Assembly (NCBI GenBank): GCA_019636555.1
Contig: JAHBXH010000001.1
Location: 3,444,928 to 3,508,927, forward strand
Reading direction: 5' to 3'
Length of the DNA: 64,000 nucleotides
Origin: Phycisphaeraceae bacterium
GTDB taxonomy: Bacteria > Planctomycetota > Phycisphaerae > Phycisphaerales > UBA1924
Shown: positions 1 to 7,335 of the stretch, in pieces
Position numbering within the stretch: the first letter of the stretch is position 1
Layout of the letters: every line of letters begins with the position of its first letter
Notes under the pieces: generated by a model
What the model was told of the DNA's origin: nothing
The model's input: only the letters and a program-made list of their open reading frames with translations
The model's database searches: none
Program-made: the position numbers and the translations under genes

Positions 1-1
1 C

Positions 2-256
2 TACGCGCCGAAGAAAGAGACAGATCACTCCGGCCATGGAATGAGCAACATGGCGATGCCGCCGGAGCATGAATCCTCCGCGGGACAAAGCACGTCCGCA
101 CCTTCGAATTCCTCTGCATCGCAAGCGCCCGTGATCTACTCATGCCCCATGCATCCCGAGGTCACGTCCGACAAGCCCGATCAGCGCTGCCCCAAGTGCA
201 ACATGAAACTCAAGCCGATATCCGCCATCAAAGCAAAGCAAGGAGAGCCAAAGTGA
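2..256 (+). CDS. Heavy-metal-binding domain protein, C-terminal part (5' end outside window)
   Basis: The frame is open from the first bases of the window, so this is probably the tail of a longer protein. An ATG at 41 exists but has no ribosome binding site in front of it. The visible part is His/Met-rich at first (DHSGHGMSNMAMPPEHE), then a Ser/Ala linker, then a compact metal site reading YSCPMHPEV followed by CPKCNMKL. That is the YHS-like heavy-metal-binding domain (HMBD) attached to Cus-type copper/silver efflux adaptors and pumps. The TGA stop overlaps the GTG start of the outer-membrane lipoprotein (GTGA), so the two are translationally coupled. Most likely the C-terminus of a CusA- or CusB-like component; which one cannot be decided from the visible part. 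Confidence 0.75.
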   Translation, partial: YAPKKETDHSGHGMSNMAMPPEHESSAGQSTSAPSNSSASQAPVIYSCPMHPEVTSDKPDQRCPKCNMKLKPISAIKAKQGEPK

Positions 257-1680
257 GAACCAAAGCGCCGCTCGCGGCGATCCTCGCTTCCTCTCTTCTG
301 GCCGGCTGCTCGTCGATGAAGCCCGGCCTCGGATTCGACGATGTGAAACAAAGTATCGCCGAGCGATCGGGCGAACAAGTTCATTGGAACAACGGAACAC
401 CCGAGGATGCGCAGGCAAAGGCCGCTGTCGCGACGATTCTCGAAGGCGAACTCACCGCCGATCAGGCCGTGCAGGTCGCGCTGCTCAACAACCACGAGTT
501 GCAAGCAGTCTACGAGGAACTGAATCTGGCCCAGAGCGATGTGGTGCAGGCCGGGCTATTGAAAAACCCGGTCTTCAGCGGCGATTTCCGCTTCGGCGTG
601 AGCGGCGTCGGACCCGGCGTTGATCTCGGAATCGCCCAGGATTTCTTGAGCCTGTTGGCCATGCCGCTGAAGAAGGGGCGAGCCGAAGCCGCGTTCGAGG
701 CCGCCAAGGTACGCGTAACCGCTGCGGTGCTCGACACGGCCTTCGAAGTACGAACCGCGTTCTACGACTATCAAGCGGCGCGTCAGATGCGCGAAATGCG
801 CGAGACCGTTGTGGAAGCGACCGGGGCTTCGTACGAACTCGCCGGCCGCCTGCGCGACGCGGGAAACATCCGCGAGCTCGATCTCTCCAACGAACGAGCG
901 CTGAAGGAGCAGTCCAAGATCGAGTTGGCCGCGGCTCAGGCCGAGGAAATCCACCTGCGCGAGCGCATGAATGCGCTCATGGGCCTGTGGGGATCGCAAA
1001 CATTGTGGGTCGCCGCCGCACGACTACCCGCGCTCCCCGATCAACAGCCCCCGCAGGACGGGCTCGAGGCCAAGGCGATCCGAGCGAGCCTCGACCTCGC
1101 TCTCCTGCGCAGAGAAGCCGAAATCGCGGCACGATCCGCGGGCATGGCCAAGCCTTTCGCCTGGCTCGACGGCACCGAGATCGGCGCCGCGAGCGAACGG
1201 GAGCTCGAAGGCGAATGGTCCGTCGGGCCTTCGCTCGCCGTTCCGATTCCAATCTTCGATCAGGGTCAGGCGGCACTCGGTGCCGCACAGGCTCGCTACA
1301 AACAAGCCGCCGAACGCACCATCGCCCGAGCGGTCGAGATCCGCTCGCGCGTGCGTGCCGCACAAAGCGGAGCTCTTTCTGCGTTCGAGCGAGCCCGCTA
1401 CTACGAGAAAGTCATTCTGCCTCTGAGGCAGAAAATCCTCGACGAGACGCAAGACCAGTACAACGCGATGCAGATTTCCGGCTTTCAGCTTCTGCAGGCC
1501 AAACGCGACCAGATTGCCGCGGGCGCCGAGTACATCGCCTCGGTTCACGGCTATTGGCAGGCCAAATCCGAGCTCGACCAGATCCTGAGCGGACGCATGA
1601 CCCCCTTCGAACGAACGACCAGAACAGCCGGCGCCATTTCCACGAGCACGGGCGCTTCTGCAACCGGAGAACATCAGTGA
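253..1680 (+). CDS. TolC/CusC-like outer membrane efflux lipoprotein
   Basis: 475 residues. The GTG at 253 is chosen because AAGGAG lies just upstream (239-244) and because it opens a lipoprotein signal peptide with lipobox LAGC (lipidation Cys19). The body is that of an outer membrane efflux protein: long amphipathic helical stretches with repeated Ala/Gln/Glu and hallmark segments such as LTADQAVQVALLNNHEL, DLGIAQDFL and PIPIFDQGQA. It should form the outer-membrane duct of an RND metal efflux pump. It sits between an HMBD protein and a multicopper oxidase with GTGA overlaps on both sides, so the genes form one tightly coupled copper/silver resistance operon. The family call is firm; the substrate is inferred from context. 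Confidence 0.88.
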   Translation: MRTKAPLAAILASSLLAGCSSMKPGLGFDDVKQSIAERSGEQVHWNNGTPEDAQAKAAVATILEGELTADQAVQVALLNNHELQAVYEELNLAQSDVVQAGLLKNPVFSGDFRFGVSGVGPGVDLGIAQDFLSLLAMPLKKGRAEAAFEAAKVRVTAAVLDTAFEVRTAFYDYQAARQMREMRETVVEATGASYELAGRLRDAGNIRELDLSNERALKEQSKIELAAAQAEEIHLRERMNALMGLWGSQTLWVAAARLPALPDQQPPQDGLEAKAIRASLDLALLRREAEIAARSAGMAKPFAWLDGTEIGAASERELEGEWSVGPSLAVPIPIFDQGQAALGAAQARYKQAAERTIARAVEIRSRVRAAQSGALSAFERARYYEKVILPLRQKILDETQDQYNAMQISGFQLLQAKRDQIAAGAEYIASVHGYWQAKSELDQILSGRMTPFERTTRTAGAISTSTGASATGEHQ

Positions 1681-3191
1681 ACAACAACAACAACAACAAC
1701 AACAACAACCCAACCACGGTCGCTCCGCGCGGATCCAAGCTCGCCTTTTCCCGCAGGAACATGCTCACCGCGGGGGCTATTGCCGGCGGCGCGTTGATGC
1801 TCGGAGGTAAAGCTCGTGCCGCGGAGTCGCCCTCCACGCCGCCCGATCACAATCACGGTGGGGCACACCCCGCAACACACACCCCGCGATCGGGCGAACA
1901 CTTTCCCCCCGGCGAGCCCGGCCGGGACTACACGCCGGTCGTCGTGCCCAACGGATGGACTCTCCCATATCGGATCGTCGATGGCGTGAAGGTGTTTCAC
2001 CTTGTCGCAGAGGATGTCGAGCACGAATTCGCGCCCGGACTAAAGGCCAATTGCTGGGGTTACAACGCAAGCGTGCACGGTCCGGTCATCGAAGCCGTCG
2101 AAGGCGATCGCGTCCGCATCTTCGTCACCAACAAGCTCACCGCGCCGACAACCGTTCACTGGCACGGCGTTCTCTTGCCCAGCGGGATGGACGGCGTTGG
2201 CGGTCTGACACAGCGCGCGATCCTGCCGGATGAGACTTTCATGTACGAGTTCACGCTCCGCCAGCACGGCACGCTGATGTACCACAGCCACCACGACGAA
2301 ATGACCCAGATGGGCATGGGCATGACCGGTCTTTTCATCATTCACCCGCGCAATCCACAGGACCCGCGCCCAGACCGTGATTTCGCGCTGATGCTCCACG
2401 AATGGAAGATCGAAGTCGGCGCGAGCCGGCCCGATCCGAACGAGATGACCGACTTCAACACGCTCACGATCAACGCCAAGTGCTTTCCCGGAACGCAACC
2501 TCTGATCGTCAAGACCGGCGACCGAGTGCGCATCCGCATCGGAAATCTCAGCGCGATGGATCATCACCCGATCCATCTCCACGGCTACTACTTCATTCTC
2601 ACCGAGACCGACGGCGGCGTCATCCCCGAGTCCGCCCGCTGGCCGGAGACCTCGGTGCTGGTGCCGGTCGGCTCCACGCGGACGGTCGAGTTCGTCGCCG
2701 ACAACCCGGGCGATTGGGCGATGCATTGCCACATGACTCACCACGTCATGAATCAAATGGGTCACGGAATCGCCAACATGATCGGAGTACAGCCCGGCGA
2801 TCTCGATGCGCGAATCCGCAAATTGCTTCCTGGATACATGACGATGGGAGAAAACGGCATGGGCGGCATGACGGAAATGGGCATGTCGGTGCCGCAAAAC
2901 AGCATCCCAATGGTTGGCGGCGTTGGTCCGTACGACGAAATCACCATGGGCGGCATGTTCACAATTCTGAAAGTTCGGGATGAGATCGCGAACCTGAATG
3001 AAGACCCGGGGTGGTACGAGCCGCCCCCCGGAACGATGTCTCTGCCCGCGACGAAGGAATCGCTCGAGCAAAGCGGAGTTCGAGCGGACGGAGCGAGCGC
3101 GCCGCGCGCTCCTGCCGCGGCGACGAAATCCTGGATTCTTCCCCCGCCGCTGCGGCGTGCGCCGGGCGCTCCGCATCATCACGGTCACTAG
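1677..3191 (+). CDS. Tat-exported two-domain multicopper oxidase
   Basis: 504 residues from the GTG at 1677, which overlaps the upstream stop (GTGA); GGAGA lies at about 1664-1668. The N-terminus is ten Asn codons, then a twin-arginine signal (SRRNML and a hydrophobic core). Copper ligands are HWHG (161-164), HSHHDE (203-208), HPIHLHG (297-303) and HCHMTHH (350-356). First and last ligand clusters are only about 190 residues apart, which fits a two-domain laccase-like oxidase rather than the three-domain CueO type. The region after residue 375 is Met-rich (MTMGENGMGGMTEMGM), as in copper-handling oxidases. Probable role is periplasmic Cu(I) oxidation and detoxification. It is followed 17 bp later by an HMA chaperone gene. 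Confidence 0.9.
   Translation: MNNNNNNNNNNPTTVAPRGSKLAFSRRNMLTAGAIAGGALMLGGKARAAESPSTPPDHNHGGAHPATHTPRSGEHFPPGEPGRDYTPVVVPNGWTLPYRIVDGVKVFHLVAEDVEHEFAPGLKANCWGYNASVHGPVIEAVEGDRVRIFVTNKLTAPTTVHWHGVLLPSGMDGVGGLTQRAILPDETFMYEFTLRQHGTLMYHSHHDEMTQMGMGMTGLFIIHPRNPQDPRPDRDFALMLHEWKIEVGASRPDPNEMTDFNTLTINAKCFPGTQPLIVKTGDRVRIRIGNLSAMDHHPIHLHGYYFILTETDGGVIPESARWPETSVLVPVGSTRTVEFVADNPGDWAMHCHMTHHVMNQMGHGIANMIGVQPGDLDARIRKLLPGYMTMGENGMGGMTEMGMSVPQNSIPMVGGVGPYDEITMGGMFTILKVRDEIANLNEDPGWYEPPPGTMSLPATKESLEQSGVRADGASAPRAPAAATKSWILPPPLRRAPGAPHHHGH
1680..1709 (+). repeat. (AAC)10 trinucleotide microsatellite at the start of the oxidase gene
   Basis: Ten perfect AAC triplets follow directly on the GTG start and encode ten Asn residues before the Tat signal. 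The first A is also the last base of the preceding gene's TGA stop. Because the unit is three bases, copy-number change would alter only the length of the Asn run. Confidence 0.95.
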
Positions 3192-3208
3192 AAGGGAGCG
3201 AGAAAAAC

Positions 3209-3460
3209 ATGCCAGGCGAATCTCGCCGAGCCGACCTTTCGATCGAGGGAATGAGCTGCGCCTCGTGCGCGAACACCATCGAACGGCGCCTCGCCAAGCA
3301 GCCGGGAGTGCTCTCGGCAAGCGTGAACTTTGCAACCAAAGTGGCGACGGTGAAGTACGAACCCGCAACGACCGCGCCCGAAAAACTCGCGAAGGCCGTC
3401 AACGATCTCGGGTACAGAGCAATCCCTCCAACTTCGGACTCGCCGCTTCCCGCGGACTAG
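3209..3460 (+). CDS. HMA-domain copper chaperone (CopZ-like)
   Basis: 83 residues starting at the ATG at 3209, with AAGGGAGCGAG upstream. After a short leader it is a single heavy-metal-associated domain with the Cu(I)-binding motif GMSCASC and the usual second half (GVLSASVNFATKVATVKY). No signal peptide, so it probably acts in the cytoplasm, passing copper to a P-type ATPase or a regulator. It is the last gene of the copper operon. Its TAG stop lies inside the left arm of the inverted-repeat element at 3457-3594, so the element's insertion may have supplied the stop codon or trimmed a few C-terminal residues. The C-terminal PPTSDSPLPAD is not part of the fold. Confidence 0.88.
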   Translation: MPGESRRADLSIEGMSCASCANTIERRLAKQPGVLSASVNFATKVATVKYEPATTAPEKLAKAVNDLGYRAIPPTSDSPLPAD

Positions 3461-3594
3461 CAGGCTGTTGAAAAACTCCAACCAGTCGCAATTTCGAACC
3501 GTCATCTACCCTCGCGACCCGGGTCTGAGGGCCAGAAAGTTGTCTGCAATGCGTCGGCGCAGCGGGCAAAATCAGAATTTCAACAGCCTGCTAG
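3457..3594. mobile_element. MITE-like non-autonomous element with 17-bp perfect terminal inverted repeats
   Basis: CTAGCAGGCTGTTGAAA (3457-3473) and its exact reverse complement (3578-3594) bound a 104-bp interior with no credible gene. The outer CTAG at each end is palindromic and would fit a 4-bp target duplication of the YTAR type used by part of the IS5 family, leaving CAGGCTGTTGAAA as the actual terminal repeat. Size, perfect ends and absence of a transposase fit a miniature inverted-repeat transposable element. It starts exactly at the stop codon of the HMA gene. The family assignment is inference. Confidence 0.65.
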
Positions 3595-3730
3595 AGCGCG
3601 CCCGACCCGAAGCGAGCTCGGTTCGTCCCGTCGAGCAACCCGAGACTTGTCACTCGACCGGACTCTCGATTCCTTGGTACATTGAACCACGCGTTCGATC
3701 GACACGAGCACCAAATTGGAGATCACGGCG

Positions 3731-3910
3731 ATGGCGGACGATCTTGCGACGAACAAACTGCTTCTGGTCATCATCGCGTTGCTGCTGCCGCCGCTCGCCG
3801 TGTATTTGAAGAACAAGAGTATCGGCATGACACTGTTGTGCCTGGTGCTCTGCTTTGTGTTCTACATTCCCGGCTTGCTTCTCGCCCTTTGGGTGGTTCT
3901 CAAAGACTGA
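3731..3910 (+). CDS. Pmp3/YqaE-family small membrane protein
   Basis: 59 residues. The ATG at 3731 is preferred because GGAG sits nine bases upstream (3718-3721); a TTG at 3716 would add five residues. Two hydrophobic helices (about 9-25 and 33-54) separated by a short KNKSIG turn, with the pattern LLLPPLAVYLK and FYIPGLLLALWVVL typical of the Pmp3 (UPF0057) proteolipid family, linked to membrane potential and salt or cold stress. It stands alone between the MITE-like element and the YSC84 lipoprotein gene. Small but convincing. Confidence 0.8.
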   Translation: MADDLATNKLLLVIIALLLPPLAVYLKNKSIGMTLLCLVLCFVFYIPGLLLALWVVLKD

Positions 3911-4176
3911 CCGGCGCTTCGCTCGCTCGCGCACACTGCAGCTCGACGATGCAAAGCTCATCGTGCGCCGGTGCCGCACCCGAATGAGGGTTCGACGCGA
4001 CCGTGGAACACGCCAGGTGCGCCTAAGTTGGCTTCGGCGCAAGTGTTGCGCCCGCTCGACATTTACTGCATGCCGACGAATTCAATTCCGCTGGAGTTGA
4101 TAGAGTGAAGGGGCGTTCGGACTCGCGGGCGCGTCGTCGCGCCGGAACGCCGCGGGAAACACAAAGGGAACTACAA

Positions 4177-4770
4177 ATGCAGACTCGGAATATTGCGTGT
4201 GCGTTGATGATCGTCGGCATTGCCGGGATGACCGGGTTCGTGGGCGGGTGCGCATCTCCGTCAGGGCAAACGACCTCGGAGCGGCAGGCGAGCACGCAGC
4301 TGATGCGTGACCAGGCGCTGGCACGTCTTGAACGTGAACACCCCGATGCCAAGGCCGCGTTGCAGAGCGCCGCCGGCTATGCCGCGTTTCAAACGATCGC
4401 GATGGGCGCGGGAATCGGCGGCAGCAACGGATTCGGCGTTGCCGAAGATCGTGCGACCGGCAAGCAAACCTTCATGCGGATGTCGAGCAACAGCCTGAAC
4501 GCCGGCGTCAGCGCTCAAGAAAACCGCATCGTCCTCATCTTTAAGAATCAGGCGGCCTTCGATCGCTTCGTCGCCGGGAAGTGGGAATGGGGCGGAACCG
4601 CTTCGGCCGGCGTGACCACGAAGAGCGGCAAGGGCGGAACCGGCAATCAGGCCGGCGCGTCGAGCGACGACGTGACGATCTATCAGATGACCTCTTCCGG
4701 CTTCGCGCTCACCGCGAACATCGGCGCCGCCCGCTTCTGGCCCGACCCGGACATGACCTCGGCCTTCTGA
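4177..4770 (+). CDS. YSC84/SYLF-domain lipoprotein
   Basis: 197 residues from the ATG at 4177, with AAAGGGAA upstream. Signal peptide with lipobox VGGC (Cys25). The mature protein carries the lipid-binding SYLF/YSC84 fold: AAGYAAFQTIAMGAGIGGSNGFGVA near residues 66-90, then FMRMSSNSLNAGVSAQENRIVLIF, and a C-terminal ALTANIGAARFWPDPDM. Bacterial members are membrane-associated proteins of poorly defined function. Monocistronic, with a strong intrinsic terminator 25 bp beyond the stop. Confidence 0.85.
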   Translation: MQTRNIACALMIVGIAGMTGFVGGCASPSGQTTSERQASTQLMRDQALARLEREHPDAKAALQSAAGYAAFQTIAMGAGIGGSNGFGVAEDRATGKQTFMRMSSNSLNAGVSAQENRIVLIFKNQAAFDRFVAGKWEWGGTASAGVTTKSGKGGTGNQAGASSDDVTIYQMTSSGFALTANIGAARFWPDPDMTSAF

Positions 4771-4794
4771 TCACGCGATCGCCTTCAAAAACAG

Positions 4795-4823
4795 AAAACC
4801 CCGGCCGCTCGGCCGGGGTTTTT
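4795..4823. terminator. Bidirectional rho-independent terminator
   Basis: Stem AAAACCCCGGCC / GGCCGGGGTTTT around a GCTC loop, with a T-run on the plus strand and, read from the other strand, TTTTCTGTTTTT. It lies between the convergent YSC84 lipoprotein and subtilase genes and can serve both. Confidence 0.85.
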
Positions 4824-4847
4824 CATTGCCGAACACCTCGTTCGCGA

Positions 4848-6794
4848 TCACCGCTTCGCCGCGGCAACCGTCTTCTTCGGATTGATGACGAAACGACCGT
4901 CGTAACCCTGCATCGGATCCGCGTTCTCCCGGATCAACTGCACGATCTGCGCCGTCGTCAGCTCGGGATTCACCGCAACCATCTTTCCGACAAGGTTTGT
5001 GACGTTTGGCGCCGCCATCGACGTGCCGCTGTACTTGAACCGCTTGCCGCCGGGAACGTAACTCTCGACTTCAAAGCCGTTCGCGTAGATCGTCACGCCC
5101 TTGCCGAACGTCGTGAAGCTGGTCGGCTTGCCCGATGAATCGATCGCGCCGATCGTGAGCACGTTGGGCAGTTCGATCCCCGAGGGGATAAGCTCGGCAA
5201 ACGTGTTGTCGTTGTCGCTGTTACCCGCCGCGGGAACAAAGAGAATCTCCGGCGCGCTCGCCATCGCGTTCTTCATCGCGTCCCGGATGATCTTGAAGTA
5301 CTCACGCGAGAGTTCCGCCCGCTCTTCTTTCGACTTGCCGATCCCCTTGGCTTCGAGTTCTTTTTCGATGTCCTCGCGGCTCAAGCCCCACGACATGTTG
5401 ACCACACGCACGCCCGCTTTCTTCATCAGCGCCACCGTGTCGGTGAAGCTCTTCGCGATGTCGGTCGCGAACTCCTTGGTCCAGGTGTAGCGCGGCACCG
5501 CCTTGAAATCGAAGGTGAGGCGAACGCCGTACACCCTCGCGAACGGATTGCCCTCGGTCGCGATCCCCGTCACGTGCGTCCCGTGCGAGTAGTTGCCGTA
5601 AAGCCCGAGGTCTTCCATGAAGCTCTGGACCTGATCGGATTTCAGCCCTTTCACGTACGTACGGAACGCATCGGCTTCCTTGCTCTGGACACCGGCCTGG
5701 CTATCCCCCGCTCCCTTCGTGTACGTTTCGACCAGGCTGAGCGGTGATTTCAACTCGTCGATCGAGATCAGCAGCCCGCTCGTCGGCTTCGCGTTCATGT
5801 CGTAGGCGATGCCGTTCACGTCGTCGACAAACCCGTTGTTGTCGTTGTCCTTGCCGTCGATTATCTCGGCGCTGTTTTCCCAGAGCCTTCCCGAGAAGAG
5901 CGAGACATCCACTCCCGAGTCCCAGATGCCGATCACGACCGGGGTGGCGCTATCGGTCGGAGCCAACTCGACTTTGCTCGCGCTCAGCACGTCCACGCGC
6001 GGCTTGCTGTTGGTTTCCGCGAGCTTTCCGTACACCTCCGCCACCGCGGGCTGAAGTTCGAGCATGTTGTCGATCAGGTTGCGCATGTTGACCATGCCGG
6101 CCACGTAGTCGCCGGAGATCTCGCCGTTGTTCGCCGCCACGACCGGATCCAGATTCGCCTTCACCTGCCCGATGATCAGGTCCTTGTTGAGGATCATCGC
6201 GGTCGAGCGCGCCTGCAGAATGCTCTCTCGGACCTTGTCCCACGGAAGCGGTGCGACGCGGGATTCGAGCTCCTTCTTGAACGCCGCGAGGTACGCGGCT
6301 TTGTCGGCGCCGTTATCGCTGACTTTTCTCGCCGCGATCATCGATCGGAGCGTTTGGCCGGACATCAGCCGGACCGACTCTTTGCCTTCGAGCTCTTTCG
6401 CCATGTCGATGCGTTTGATTGCCTCGTCGTAGTTTCCTTCGAACATCGCGATCTGCGCGAGCAGTTGCTGATAGCCTTTGAGCGTCGTCTTATCCTGGAT
6501 GTCGTACTTCTCGAGATCGGTCAGGGTGTTGGCCTTCAGCTCCGAAACAAAAGCCCTGAACGCCGCGTCGCTGACAAGAAAATCGCTGGCAGCACCCTCG
6601 ATCTTGTAGGTATGGCGGGGCAGGTCGTCGGCCGTTTTCACCTCGATCTTGCCTGCCGGCGGCGCCTGCCATGCCATTGCCGGCGCGCAGAATGCGGTCA
6701 TTCCCGCCAAGAGTGCAAGCAGAGCCGCCCGGGAACCGGGCGCCGAGCGCGAAGCGTGTTTCAAGCCAAAGTCCTTTCTCAGTTTCTGGATCAT
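4848..6794 (-). CDS. Secreted subtilisin-like serine protease (S8 family)
   Basis: 648 residues when started at the ATG at 6794, chosen because it opens a signal peptide (hydrophobic AALLALLAGMTAF, predicted cleavage after AMA). A long N-terminal region of roughly 250 residues precedes the catalytic domain and may be a prodomain. The triad is clear: Asp292 in GIWDSGVD, His404 in SHGTHVTG and Ser592 in YSGTSMAAP, with the oxyanion Asn in PAAGNSDND. A DxDxDG-like loop (DGKDNDNNGFVDDV) after the Asp motif suggests bound calcium. Monocistronic, ending at a shared terminator. The ribosome binding site of the chosen start is weak. Confidence 0.92.
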   Translation of the reverse strand: MIQKLRKDFGLKHASRSAPGSRAALLALLAGMTAFCAPAMAWQAPPAGKIEVKTADDLPRHTYKIEGAASDFLVSDAAFRAFVSELKANTLTDLEKYDIQDKTTLKGYQQLLAQIAMFEGNYDEAIKRIDMAKELEGKESVRLMSGQTLRSMIAARKVSDNGADKAAYLAAFKKELESRVAPLPWDKVRESILQARSTAMILNKDLIIGQVKANLDPVVAANNGEISGDYVAGMVNMRNLIDNMLELQPAVAEVYGKLAETNSKPRVDVLSASKVELAPTDSATPVVIGIWDSGVDVSLFSGRLWENSAEIIDGKDNDNNGFVDDVNGIAYDMNAKPTSGLLISIDELKSPLSLVETYTKGAGDSQAGVQSKEADAFRTYVKGLKSDQVQSFMEDLGLYGNYSHGTHVTGIATEGNPFARVYGVRLTFDFKAVPRYTWTKEFATDIAKSFTDTVALMKKAGVRVVNMSWGLSREDIEKELEAKGIGKSKEERAELSREYFKIIRDAMKNAMASAPEILFVPAAGNSDNDNTFAELIPSGIELPNVLTIGAIDSSGKPTSFTTFGKGVTIYANGFEVESYVPGGKRFKYSGTSMAAPNVTNLVGKMVAVNPELTTAQIVQLIRENADPMQGYDGRFVINPKKTVAAAKR

Positions 6795-7335
6795 GCCAGT
6801 AGCAAAAACGTGATCGTTGTTTGGAACATGCGTCGGACGGTTGCAAAGATGGCTTCGCCGTCGAATCTCCACGCGAGTTGCACAATGCCGACCCGCATCC
6901 GACCCCGCGCCGACGCCGAAAAAACAGCAGATCTTGCGCAATCTCGCGTCCGATAGCTTACGAACGTAGTCCGAAAAAGTCGCCTCATGCCGACAAAGGG
7001 GGTGACAGGTGGGTCCCCAATTGGATACACTGAATCGGCGAAAGTCCGGAACGGGTGCCAAAGGCGTTCGCCTAACTGGGCCCGTCACCGGTCATTCGGG
7101 GGCGTTTTCTCCATGCAAGATGGCATGTGGCAACTTCTGGAGGACGGTTCTTCCGGCAGGGGAAAGCGTTGGAGTTTTGCGATTCGCCGCCGCGTTGGGT
7201 CGATCGCGCGGCAGTGTTTATTCCGTCATGGTCGTCGCTTGCGGTCGAGGCCGGCATGCACGATCGAGGGTTCGAATTCTGGCGGCTCTGGGGCCGCTGG
7301 AAACATCAGTCCGGTCTCGGCGTGAGAGGAAAACT
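6795..7335. other. Intergenic region between divergent subtilase and DUF11 lipoprotein genes
   Basis: 541 bp without a convincing gene. It holds a candidate plus-strand promoter (7002-7031) about 300 bp before the lipoprotein start, a small hairpin CATGC/GCATG at about 7113-7128, and presumably the minus-strand promoter of the subtilase. The plus-strand frame open upstream of 7336 does not look coding. Confidence 0.6.
7002..7031 (+). promoter_or_regulatory. Candidate sigma70-type promoter of the DUF11 lipoprotein
   Basis: GTGACA at 7002-7007 and TACACT at 7026-7031 are separated by 18 bp. Predicted start near 7038 would give a leader of about 300 nt before the ATG at 7336. Matches are 5/6 and 4/6 to the usual hexamers; the call is tentative. 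Confidence 0.35.

Noticed and set aside
41..256. Independent 71-residue gene starting at the ATG at 41
   Set aside because: No ribosome binding site and the frame is open to the left edge with the same His/Met-rich character, so it is treated as the end of a longer gene.
2040..3368. Minus-strand open frame of 442 codons opposite the multicopper oxidase
   Set aside because: Arg/His-rich shadow translation of a gene with all copper motifs on the plus strand.
7260..7300. GGGTTCGAATTC, resembling a tRNA T-loop
   Set aside because: The flanking bases do not form a T-stem and no acceptor or anticodon arms fit around it.
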